Of a DNA stretch of 64,000 bases, positions 31,936-44,198 are shown piece after piece. How positions within the stretch are numbered: position 1 is the stretch's first letter; every line of letters starts with the position of its first letter. This DNA comes from Leptasterias polaris. Lineage: Eukaryota; Echinodermata; Asteroidea; Forcipulatida; Asteriidae. The position numbers and the translations under genes were made by a program. The DNA lies in assembly GCA_037783415.1 (NCBI GenBank), contig JAZGTN010000001.1, forward strand, positions 248,001 through 312,000, written 5' to 3'. Under the pieces are notes generated by a model. That model was not told the origin of the DNA. It worked only from the letters and a program-made list of their open reading frames with translations, and made no database searches.

Positions 31936-34900
31936 CTACCCAAAGAAAATGAAAGTTTTAAAAAAGGCCAAGAAATAGTGCCTGCGGAAAACGTTGAGAC
32001 CCTGAAATAAAGTTATATCTACGGTTGACAATAACTCCTGATCACAGCATGCCAGAGAGACAAATTTTGTTACCTGATTCTTCCCTGAATACTCCCAAAT
32101 CCGAAAATCAGAATGTGAGGGCCAGCAGGCGCCATCTTCATACCGCAAATTACCAGCGAGCGGGGACCATCCGAAGTCGACGCAATAGCGACTTCATTTG
32201 AACGAGCTATTTTAAAACAAATTCAAAGTAAGCACGGTCAAATCAACATGACATCATTTTTGGATTGGCACAAAATTTACACCACTCGAAGGTCAAGTAC
32301 TAGGGGTCATGTGACCGAATTATTGGGGCGGAGAGACATTTCTAGACGGCGCTAGCGGCCAGAGAGTCACCCCTACCCAAAGAAAATGAGAAGTTTTCAA
32401 GCAAAATCAAAGTAAGTACGCTCAAATCAACCTGACATCATTTTTGGATTGGCACAAATTTTACACCACTCGAAGGTCAAGTACTAGGGGTCATGTGACC
32501 GAATTCTTGGGGCGGAGAGACATTTCTAGACGGCGCTAGCGGCCAGAGAGTCACCCCTACCCAAAGAAAATGAGAAGTTTTCAAGCAAAATCAAAGTAAG
32601 TACGCTCAAATCAACCTGACATCATTTTTCGATTGGCACAAAATTTACACCACTCGAAGGTCAAGTACTAGGGGTCATGTGACCGAATTCTTGGGGCGGA
32701 GAGACATTTCTAGACGGCGCTAGTGGCCAGAGAGTCACCCCTACCCAAAGAAAATGAAAGTTTTAAAAAAGGCCAAGAAATAGTGCCTGCGGAAAACGTT
32801 GAGACCCTGAAATAAAGTTAAATCTACGGTTGACAATAACTCCTGATCACAGCATGCCAGAGAGACAAATTTTGTTACCTGATTCTTCCCTGAATACTCC
32901 CAAATCCGAAAATCAGAATGTGAGGGCCAGCAGGCGCCATCTTCATACCGCAAATTACCAGCGAGCGGGGACCATCCGAAGTCGACGCAATAGCGACTTC
33001 ATTTGAACGAGCTATTTTAAAACAAATTCAAAGTAAGCACGGTCAAATCAACATGACATCATTTTTGGATTGGCACAAAATTTACACCACTCGAAGGTCA
33101 AGTACTAGGGGTCATGTGACCGAATTCTTGGGGCGGAGAGACATTTCTAGACGGCGCTAGCGGCCAGAGAGTCACCCCTACCCAAAGAAAATGAGAAGTT
33201 TTCAAGCGAAATCAAAGTAAGTACGCTCAAATCAACCTGACATCATTTTTGGATTGGCACAAAATTTACACCACTCGAAGGTCAAGTACTAGGGGTCATG
33301 TGACCGAATTCTTGGGGCGGAGAGACATTTCTAGACGGCGCTAGCGGCCAGAGAGTCACCCCTACCCAAAGAAAATGAGAAGTTTTCAAGCAAAATCAAA
33401 GTAAGTACCCTCAAATCAACCTGACATCATTTTTGGATTGGCACAAAATTTACACCACTCGAAGGTCAAGTACTAGGGGTCATGTGACCGAATTCTTGGG
33501 GCGGAGAGACATTTCTAGACGGCGCTAGTGGCCAGAGAGTCACCCCTACCCAAAGAAAATGAAAGTTTTAAAAAAGGCCAAGAAATAGTGCCTGCGGAAA
33601 ACGTTGCGACCCTGAAATAAAGTTAAATCTACGGTTGACAATAACTCCTGATCACAGCATGCCAGAGAGACAAATTTTGTTACCTGATTCTTCCCTGAAT
33701 ACTCCCAAATCCGAAAATCAGAATGTGAGGGCCAGCAGGCGCCATCTTCATACCGCAAATTACCAGCGAGCGGGGACCATCCGAAGTCGACGCAATAGCG
33801 ACTTCATTTGAACGAGCTATTTTAAAACAAATTCAAAGTAAGCACGGTCAAATCAACATGACATCATTTTTGGATTGGCACAAAATTTACACCACTCGAA
33901 GGTCAAGTACTAGGGGTCATGTGAACGAATTCTTGGGGCGGAGAGACATTTCTAGACGGCGCTAGCGGCCAGAGAGTCACCCCTACCCAAAGAAAATGAG
34001 AAGTTTTCAAGCAAAATCAAAGTAAGTACGCTCAAATCAACCTGACATCATTTTTGGATTGGCACAAAATTTACACCACTCGAAGGTCAAGTACTAGGGG
34101 TCATGTGACCGAATTCTTGGGGCGGAGAGACATTTCTAGACGGCGCTAGCGGCCAGAGAGTCACCCCTACCCAAAGAAAATGAGAAGTTTTCAAGCAAAT
34201 TCAAAGTAAGTACGCTCAAATCAACCTGACATCATTTTTGGATTGGCACAAAATTTACACCACTCGAAGGTCAAGTACTAGGGGTCATGTGACCGAATTC
34301 TTGGGGCGGAGAGACATTTCTAGACGGCGCTAGTGGCCAGAGAGTCACCCCTACCCAAAGAAAATGAAAGTTTTAAAAAAGGCCAAGAAATAGTGCCTGC
34401 GGAAAACGTTGCGACCCTGAAATAAAGTTAAATCTACGGTTGACAATAACTCCTGATCACAGCATGCCAGAGAGACAAATTTTGTTACCTGATTCTTCCC
34501 TGAATACTCCCAAATCCGAAAATCAGAATGTGAGGGCCAGCAGGCGCCATCTTCATACCGCAAATTACCAGCGAGCGGGGACCATCCGAAGTCGACGCAA
34601 TAGCGACTTCATTTGAACGAGCTATTTTAAAACAAATTCAAAGTAAGCACGGTCAAATCAACATGACATCATTTTTGGATTGGCACAAAATTTACACCAC
34701 TCGAAGGTCAAGTACTAGGGGTCATGTGACCGAATTCTTGGGGCGGAGAGACATTTCTAGACGGCGCTAGCGGCCAGAGAGTCACCCCTACCCAAAGAAA
34801 ATGAGAAGTTTTCAAGCAAAATCAAAGTAAGTACGCTCAAATCAACCTGACATCATTTTTGGATTGGCACAAAATTTACACCACTCGAAGGTCAAGTACT

Positions 34901-37570
34901 AGGGGTCATGTGACCGAATTCTTGGGGCGGAGAGACATTTCTAGACGGCGCTAGCGGCCAGAGAGTCACCCCTACCCAAAGAAAATGAGAAGTTTTCAAG
35001 CAAAATCAAAGTAAGTACGCTCAAATCAACCTGACATCATTTTTGGATTGGCACAAAATTTACACCACTCGAAGGTCAAGTACTAGGGGTCATGTGACCG
35101 AATTCTTGGGGCGGAGAGACATTTCTAGACGGCGCTAGTGGCCAGAGAGTCACCCCTACCCAAAGAAAATGAAAGTTTTAAAAAAGGCCAAGAAATAGTG
35201 CCTGCGGAAAACGTTGAGACCCTGAAATAAAGTTAAATCTACGGTTGACAATAACTCCTGATCACAGCATGCCAGAGAGACAAATTTTGTTACCTGATTC
35301 TTCCCTGAATACTCCCAAGTCCGAAAATCAGAATGTGAGGGCCAGCAGGCGCCATCTTCATACCGCAAATTACCAGCGAGCGGGGACCATCCGAAGTCGA
35401 CGCAATAGCGACTTCATTTGAACGAGCTATTTTAAAACAAATTCAAAGTAAGCACGGTCAAATCAACATGACATCATTTTTGGATTGGCACAAAATTTAC
35501 ACCACTCGAAGGTCAAGTACTAGGGGTCATGTGACCGAATTCTTGGGGCGGAGAGACATTTCTAGACGGCGCTAGCGGCCAGAGAGTCACCCCTACCCAA
35601 AGAAAATGAGAAGTTTTCAAGCAAAATCAAAGTAAGTACGCTCAAATCAACCTGACATCATTTTTGGATTGGCACAAAATTTACACCACTCGAAGGTCAA
35701 GTACTAGGGGTCATGTGACCGAATTCTTGGGGCGGAGAGACATTTCTAGACGGCGCTAGCGGCCAGAGAGTCACCCCTACCCAAAGAAAATGAGAAGTTT
35801 TCAAGCAAAATCAAAGTAAGTACGCTCAAATCAACCTGACATCATTTTTGGATTGGCACAAAATTTACACCACTCGAAGGTCAAGTACTAGGGGTCATGT
35901 GACCGAATTCTTGGGGCGGAGAGACATTTCTAGACGGCGCTAGCGGCCAGAGAGTCACCCCTACCCAAAGAAAATGAAAGTTTTAAAAAAGGCCAAGAAA
36001 TAGTGCCTGCGGAAAACGTTGAGACCCTGAAATAAAGTTAAATCTACGGTTGACAATAACTCCTGATCACAGCATGCCAGAGAGACAAATTTTGTTACCT
36101 GATTCTTCCCTGAATACTCCCAAATCCGAAAATCAGAATGTGAGGGCCAGCAGGCGCCATCTTCATACCGCAAATTACCAGCGAGCGGGGACCATCCGAA
36201 GTCGACGCAATAGCGACTTCATTTGAACGAGCTATTTTAAAACAAATTCAAAGTAAGCACGGTCAAATCAACATGACATCATTTTTGGATTGGCACAAAA
36301 TTTACACCACTCGAAGGTCAAGTACTAGGGGTCATGTGACCGAATTCTTGGGGCGGAGAGACATTTCTAGACGGCGCTAGCGGCCAGAGAGTCACCCCTA
36401 CCCAAAGAAAATGAGAAGTTTTCAAGCAAAATCAAAGTAAGTACGCTCAAATCAACCTGACATCATTTTTGGATTGGCACAAAATTTACACCACTCGAAG
36501 GTCAATTACTAGGGGTCATGTGACCGAATTCTTGGGGCGGAGAGACATTTCTAGACGGCGCTAGCGGCCAGAGAGTCACCCCTACCCAAAGAAAATGAGA
36601 AGTTTTCAAGCAAAATCAAAGTAAGTACGCTCAAATCAACCTGACATCATTTTTGGATTGGCACAAAATTTACACCACTCGAAGGTCAAGTACTAGGGGT
36701 CATGTGACCGAATTCTTGGGGCGGAGAGACATTTCTAGACGGCGCTAGTGGCCAGAGAGTCACCCCTACCCAAAGAAAATGAAAGTTTTAAAAAAGGCCA
36801 AGAAATAGTGCCTGCGGAAAACGTTGAGACCCTGAAATAAAGTTAAATCTACGGTTGACAATAACTCCTGATCACAGCATGCCAGAGAGACAAATTTTGT
36901 TACCTGATTCTTCCCTGAATACTCCCAAATCCGAAAATCAGAATGTGAGGGCCAGCAGGCGCCATCTTCATACCGCAAATTACCAGCGAGCGGGGACCAT
37001 CCGAAGTCGACGCAATAGCGACTTCATTTGAACGAGCTATTTTAAAACAAATTCAAAGTAAGCACGGTCAAATCAACATGACATCATTTTTGGATTGGCA
37101 CAAAATTTACACCACTCGAAGGTCAAGTACTAGGGGTCATGTGACCGAATTCTTGGGGCGGAGAGACATTTCTAGACGGCGCTAGCGGCCAGAGAGTCAC
37201 CCCTACCCAAAGAAAATGAGAAGTTTTCAAGCAAAATCAAAGTAAGTACGCTCAAATCAACCTGACATCATTTTTGGATTGGCACAAAATTTACACCACT
37301 CGACGGTCAAGTACTAGGGGTCATGTGACCGAATTCTTGGGGCGGAGAGACATTTCTAGACGGCGCTAGCGGCCAGAGAGTCACCCCTACCCAAAGAAAA
37401 TGAGAAGTTTTCAAGCAAAATCAAAGTAAGTACGCTCAAATCAACCTGACATCATTTTTGGATTGGCACAAAATTTACACCACTCGAAGGTCAAGTACTA
37501 GGGGTCATGTGACCGAATTCTTGGGGCGGAGAGACATTTCTAGACGGCGCTAGTGGCCAGAGAGTCACCC
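31936..37570. repeat. Run of seven A-B-C units
   Basis: Units at 31936, 32741, 33546, 34351, 35156, 35961 and 36766. The third and fourth carry GCGACC while the others carry GAGACC. The unit at 35156 ends in a B-type monomer (GCTAGCGG) but keeps the normal ATGAAAG junction. Private changes include CAAATTTTAC near 32458, GTACCCTC near 33410 and CCCAAGTCC near 35319. Confidence 0.94.
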
Positions 37571-38191
37571 CTACCCAAAGAAAATGAAAGTTTTAAAAAA
37601 GGCCAATAAATAGTGCCTGCGGAAAACGTTGAGACCCTGAAATAAAGTTAAATCTACGGTTGACAATAACTCCTGATCACAGCATGCCAGAGAGACAAAT
37701 TTTGTTACCTGATTCTTCCCTGAATACTCCCAAATCCGAAAATCAGAATGTGAGGGCCAGCAGGCGCCATCTTCATACCGCAAATTACCAGCGAGCGGGG
37801 ACCATCCGAAGTCGACGCAATAGCGACTTCATTTGAACGAGCTATTTTAAAACAAATTCAAAGTAAGCACGGTCAAATCAACATGACATCATTTTTGGAT
37901 TGGCACAAAATTTACACCACTCGAAGGTCAAGTACTAGGGGTCATGTGACCGAATTCTTGGGGCGGAGAGACATTTCTAGACGGCGCTAGCGGCCAGAGA
38001 GTCACCCCTACCCAAAGAAAATGAGAAGTTTTCAAGCAAAATCAAAGTAAGTACGCTCAAATCAACCTGACATCATTTTTGGATTGGCACAAAATTTACA
38101 CCACTCGAAGGTCAAGTACTAGGGGTCATGTGACCGAATTCTTGGGGCGGAGAGACATTTCTAGACGGCGCTAGTGGCCAGAGAGTCACCC
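37571..38191. repeat. HOR unit with two monomers (A-C), 621 bp
   Basis: Carries CCAATAAATAG. Copy 1 of the 3038 bp duplication; its partner is at 40609. Confidence 0.93.
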
Positions 38192-40608
38192 CTACCCAAA
38201 GAAAATGAAAGTTTTAAAAAAGGCCAAGAAATAGTGCCTGCGGAAAACGTTGAGACCCTGAAATAAAGTTAAATCTACGGTTGACAATAACTCCTGATCA
38301 CAGCATGCCAGAGAGACAAATTTTGTTACCTGATTCTTCCCTGAATACTCCCAAATCCGAAAATCAGAATGTGAGGGCCAGCAGGCGCCATCTTCATACC
38401 GCAAATTACCAGCGAGCGGGGACCATCCGAAGTCGACGCAATAGCGACTTCAATTTTGAACGAGCTATTTTAAAACAAATTCAAAGTAAGCACGTTCAAA
38501 TCAACATGACATCATTTTTGGATTGGCACAAAATTTACACCACTCGAAGGTCAAGTACTAGGGGTTATGTGACCGAAGTCTTGGGGCGGAGAGACATTTC
38601 TAGACGGCGCTAGCGGCCAGAGAGTCACCCCTACCCAAAGAAAATGAGAAGTTTTCAAGCAAAATCAAAGTAAGTACGCTCAAATCAACCTGACATCATT
38701 TTTGGATTGGCACAAAATTTACACCACTCGAAGGTCAAGTACTAGGGGTCATGTGACCGAATTCTTGGGGCGGAGAGACATTTCTAGACGGCGCTAGCGG
38801 CCAGAGAGTCACCCCTACCCAAAGAAAATGAGAAGTTTTCAAGCAAAATCAAAGTAAGTACGCTCAAATCAACCTGACATCATTTTTGGATTGGCACAAA
38901 ATTTACACCACTCGAAGGTCAAGTACTAGGGGTCATGTGACCGAATTCTTGGGGCGGAGAGACATTTCTAGACGGCGCTAGTGGCCAGAGAGTCACCCCT
39001 ACCCAAAGAAAATGAAAGTTTTAAAAAAGGCCAAGAAATAGTGCCTGCGGAAAACGTTGAGACCCTGAAATAAAGTTAAATCTACGGTTGACAATAACTC
39101 CTGATCACAGCATGCCAGAGAGACAAATTTTGTTACCTGATTCTTCCCTGAATACTCCCAAATCCGAAAATCAGAATGTGAGGGCCAGCAGGCGCCATCT
39201 TCATACCGCAAATTACCAGCGAGCGGGGACCATCCGAAGTCGACGCAATAGCGACTTCATTTGAACGAGCTATTTTAAAACAAATTCAAAGTAAGCACGG
39301 TCAAATCAACATGACATCATTTTTGGATTGGCACAAAATTTACACCACTCGAAGGTCAAGTACTAGGGGTCATGTGACCGAATTCTTGGGGCGGAGAGAC
39401 ATTTCTAGACGGCGCTAGCGGCCAGAGAGTCACCCCTACCCAAAGAAAATGAGAAGTTTTCAAGCAAAATCAAAGTAAGTACGCTCAAATCAACCTGACA
39501 TCATTTTTGGATTGGCACAAAATTTACACCACTCGAAGGTCAAGTACTAGGGATCATGTGACCGAATTCTTGGGGCGGAGAGACATTTCTAGACGGCGCT
39601 AGCGGCCAGAGAGTCACCCCTACCCAAAGAAAATGAGAAGTTTTCAAGCAAAATCAAAGTAAGTACGCTCAAATCAACCTGACATCATTTTTGGATTGGC
39701 ACAAAATTTACACCACTCGAAGGTCAAGTACTAGGGGTCATGTGACCGAATTCTTGGGGCGGAGAGACATTTCTAGACGGCGCTAGTGGCCAGAGAGTCA
39801 CCCCTACCCAAAGAAAATGAAAGTTTTAAAAAAGGCCAAGAAATAGTGCCTGCGGAAAACGTTGAGACCCTGAAATAAAGTTAAATCTACGGTTGACAAT
39901 AACTCCTGATCACAGCATGCCAGAGAGACAAATTTTGTTACCTGATTCTTCCCTGAATACTCCCAAATCCGAAAATCAGAATGTGAGGGCCAGCAGGCGC
40001 CATCTTCATACCGCAAATTACCAGCGAGCGGGGACCATCCGAAGTCGACGCAATAGCGACTTCATTTGAACGAGCTATTTTAAAACAAATTCAAAGTAAG
40101 CACGGTCAAATCAACATGACATCATTTTTGGATTGGCACAAAATTTACACCACTCGAAGGTCAAGTACTAGGGGTCATGTGACCGAATTCTTGGGGCGGA
40201 GAGACATTTCTAGACGGCGCTAGCGGCCAGAGAGTCACCCCTACCCAAAGAAAATGAGAAGTTTTCAAGCAAAATCAAAGTAAGTACGCTCAAATCAACC
40301 TGACATCATTTTTGGATTGGCACAAAATTTACACCACTCGACGGTCAAGTACTAGGGGTCATGTGACCGAATTCTTGGGGCGGAGAGACATTTCTAGACG
40401 GCGCTAGCGGCCAGAGAGTCACCCCTACCCAAAGAAAATGAGAAGTTTTCAAGCAAAATCAAAGTAAGTACGCTCAAATCAACCTGACATCATTTTTGGA
40501 TTGGCACAAAATTTACACCACTCGAAGGTCAAGTACTAGGGGTCATGTGACCGAATTCTTGGGGCGGAGAGACATTTCTAGACGGCGCTAGTGGCCAGAG
40601 AGTCACCC
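38192..40608. repeat. Run of three A-B-C units (807, 805, 805 bp)
   Basis: The first unit has two extra bases (CTTCAATTTTGAACG), plus CACGTTCAAATC and GGTTATGTGACCGAAGTC. These changes open a 110-codon plus-strand frame by chance (38281-38613). The same cluster recurs in the unit at 41230. Confidence 0.93.
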
Positions 40609-41229
40609 CTACCCAAAGAAAATGAAAGTTTTAAAAAAGGCCAATAAATAGTGCCTGCGGAAAACGTTGAGACCCTGAAATAAAGTTAAATCTACGGTTG
40701 ACAATAACTCCTGATCACAGCATGCCAGAGAGACAAATTTTGTTACCTGATTCTTCCCTGAATACTCCCAAATCCGAAAATCAGAATGTGAGGGCCAGCA
40801 GGCGCCATCTTCATACCGCAAATTACCAGCGAGCGGGGACCATCCGAAGTCGACGCAATAGCGACTTCATTTGAACGAGCTATTTTAAAACAAATTCAAA
40901 GTAAGCACGGTCAAATCAACATGACATCATTTTTGGATTGGCACAAAATTTATACCACTCGAAGGTCAAGTACTAGGGGTCATGTGACCGAATTCTTGGG
41001 GCGGAGAGACATTTCTAGACGGCGCTAGCGGCCAGAGAGTCACCCCTACCCAAAGAAAATGAGAAGTTTTCAAGCAAAATCAAAGTAAGTACGCTCAAAT
41101 CAACCTGACATCATTTTTGGATTGGCACAAAATTTACACCACTCGAAGGTCAAGTACTAGGGGTCATGTGACCGAATTCTTGGGGCGGAGAGACATTTCT
41201 AGACGGCGCTAGTGGCCAGAGAGTCACCC
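40609..41229. repeat. HOR unit with two monomers (A-C), 621 bp
   Basis: Copy 2 partner of the unit at 37571; it adds TTTATACCAC near 40952, a change younger than the duplication. Confidence 0.93.
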
Positions 41230-42841
41230 CTACCCAAAGAAAATGAAAGTTTTAAAAAAGGCCAAGAAATAGTGCCTGCGGAAAACGTTGAGACCCTGAA
41301 ATAAAGTTAAATCTACGGTTGACAATAACTCCTGATCACAGCATGCCAGAGAGACAAATTTTGTTACCTGATTCTTCCCTGAATACTCCCAAATCCGAAA
41401 ATCAGAATGTGAGGGCCAGCAGGCGCCATCTTCATACCGCAAATTACCAGCGAGCGGGGACCATCCGAAGTCGACGCAATAGCGACTTCAATTTTGAACG
41501 AGCTATTTTAAAACAAATTCAAAGTAAGCACGTTCAAATCAACATGACATCATTTTTGGATTGGCACAAAATTTACACCACTCGAAGGTCAAGTACTAGG
41601 GGTTATGTGACCGAAGTCTTGGGGCGGAGAGACATTTCTAGACGGCGCTAGCGGCCAGAGAGTCACCCCTACCCAAAGAAAATGAGAAGTTTTCAAGCAA
41701 AATCAAAGTAAGTACGCTCAAATCAACCTGACATCATTTTTGGATTGGCACAAAATTTACACCACTCGAAGGTCAAGTACTAGGGGTCATGTGACCGAAT
41801 TCTCGGGGCGGAGAGACATTTCTAGACGGCGCTAGCGGCCAGAGAGTCACCCCTACCCAAAGAAAATGAGAAGTTTTCAAGCAAAATCAAAGTAAGTACG
41901 CTCAAATCAACCTGACATCATTTTTGGATTGGCACAAAATTTACACCACTCGAAGGTCAAGTACTAGGGGTCATGTGACCGAATTCTTGGGGCGGAGAGA
42001 CATTTCTAGACGGCGCTAGTGGCCAGAGAGTCACCCCTACCCAAAGAAAATGAAAGTTTTAAAAAAGGCCAAGAAATAGTGCCTGCGGAAAACGTTGAGA
42101 CCCTGAAATAAAGTTAAATCTACGGTTGACAATAACTCCTGATCACAGCATGCCAGAGAGACAAATTTTGTTACCTGATTCTTCCCTGAATACTCCCAAA
42201 TCCGAAAATCAGAATGTGAGGGCCAGCAGGCGCCATCTTCATACCGCAAATTACCAGCGAGCGGGGACCATCCGAAGTCGACGCAATAGCGACTTCATTT
42301 GAACGAGCTATTTTAAAACAAATTCAAAGTAAGCACGGTCAAATCAACATGACATCATTTTTGGATTGGCACAAAATTTACACCACTCGAAGGTCAAGTA
42401 CTAGGGGTCATGTGACCGAATTCTTGGGGCGGAGAGACATTTCTAGACGGCGCTAGCGGCCAGAGAGTCACCCCTACCCAAAGAAAATGAGAAGTTTTCA
42501 AGCAAAATCAAAGTAAGTACGCTCAAATCAACCTGACATCATTTTTGGATTGGCACAAAATTTACACCACTCGAAGGTCAAGTACTAGGGATCATGTGAC
42601 CGAATTCTTGGGGCGGAGAGACATTTCTAGACGGCGCTAGCGGCCAGAGAGTCACCCCTACCCAAAGAAAATGAGAAGTTTTCAAGCAAAATCAAAGTAA
42701 GTACGCTCAAATCAACCTGACATCATTTTTGGATTGGCACAAAATTTACACCACTCGAAGGTCAAGTACTAAGGGTCATGTGACCGAATTCTTGGGGCGG
42801 AGAGACATTTCTAGACGGCGCTAGTGGCCAGAGAGTCACCC
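41230..42841. repeat. Run of two A-B-C units (807, 805 bp)
   Basis: Copy 2 of the units at 38192 and 38999. Private changes are TTCTCGGGG near 41803 and CTAAGGGTC near 42771. Confidence 0.93.
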
Positions 42842-44198
42842 CTACCCAAAGAAAATGAAAGTTTTAAAAAAGGCCAAGAAATAGTGCCTGCGGAAAACGT
42901 TGAGACCCTGAAATAAAGTTAAATCTACGGTTGACAATAACTCCTGATCACAGCATGCCAGAGAGACAAATGTTGTTACCTGATTCTTCCCTGAATACTC
43001 CCAAATCCGAAAATCAGAATGTGAGGGCCAGCAGGCGCCATCTTCATACCGCAAATTACCAGCGAGCGGGGACCATCCGAAGTCGACGCAATAGCGACTT
43101 CATTTGAACGAGCTATTTTAAAACAAATTCAAAGTAAGCACGGTCAAATCAACATGACATCATTTTTGGATTGGCACAAAATTTACACCACTCGAAGGTC
43201 AAGTACTAGGGGTCATGTGACCGAATTCTTGGGGCGGAGAGACATTTCTAGACGGCGCTAGCGGCCAGAGAGTTACCCCTACCCAAAGAAAATGAGAAGT
43301 GTTCAAGCAAAATCAAAGTAAGTACGCTCAAATCAACCTGACATCATTTTTGGATTGGCACAAAATTTACACCACTCGAAGGTCAAGTACTAGGGGTCAT
43401 GTGACCGAATTCTTGGGGCGGAGAGACATTTCTAGACGGCGCTAGCGGCCAGAGAGTCACCCCTACCCAAAGAAAATGAGAAGTTTTCAAGCAAAATCAA
43501 AGTAAGTACGCTCAAATCAACCTGACATCATTTTTGGATTGGCACAAAATTTACACCACTCGAAGGTCAAGTACTAGGGGTCATGTGACCGAATTCTTGG
43601 GGCGGAGAGACATTTCTAGACGGCGCTAGCGGCCAGAGAGTCACCCCTACCCAAAGAAAATGAGAAGTTTTCAAGCAAAATCAAAGTAAGTACGCTCAAA
43701 TCAACCTGACATCATTTTTGGATTGGCACAAAATTTACACCACTCGAAGGTCAAGTACTAGGGGTCATGTGACCGAATTCTTGGGGCGGAGAGACATTTC
43801 TAGACGGCGCTAGTGGCCAGAGAGTCACCCCTACCCAAAGAAAATGAGAAGTTTTCAAGCAAAATCAAAGTAAGTACGCTCAAATCAACCTGACATCATT
43901 TTTGGATTGGCACAAAATTTACACCACTCGAAGGTCAAGTACTAGGGGTCATGTGACCGAAATCTTGGGGCGGAGAGACATTTCTAGACGGCGCTAGCGG
44001 CCAGAGAGTCACCCCTACCCAAAGAAAATGAGAAGTTTTCAAGCAAAATCAAAGTAAGTACGCTCAAATCAACCTGACATCATTTTTGGATTGGCACAAA
44101 ATTTACACCACTCGAAGGTCAAGTACTAGGGGTCATGTGACCGAATTCTTGGGGCGGAGAGACATTTCTAGACGGCGCTAGTGGCCAGAGAGTCACCC
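42842..44198. repeat. HOR unit with six monomers (A-B-B-C-B-C), 1357 bp
   Basis: An internal C (GCTAGTGG near 43808) is followed directly by ATGAGAAGTTTTCAAGC, the start of a plain B, with no 246 bp insert between them. This out-of-order C-to-B junction marks an unequal exchange or loss of an insert. Private changes include CAAATGTTG near 42971 and GAGTTACCCC near 43273. Confidence 0.93.

Larger units (their letters stand above)
37302..43377. repeat. Tandem duplication of a 3038 bp block
   Basis: Rare markers recur exactly 3038 bp apart: ACTCGACGGTC at 37302 and 40340, CCAATAAATAG in units 37571 and 40609, CTTCAATTTTGAACG with GGGGTTATGTGACCGAAGTC in units 38192 and 41230, and GGGATCATG at 39553 and 42591. 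The pattern of a two-monomer unit followed by standard units also repeats. Outer limits are approximate, bounded by the markers; a few single-base differences postdate the event. Confidence 0.9.

Noticed and set aside
38281..41651. Two identical 110-codon plus-strand frames (38281-38613 and 41319-41651)
   Set aside because: They exist because a 2-base insertion joins frames across satellite sequence; they are two copies of the same duplicated block and show no coding features.
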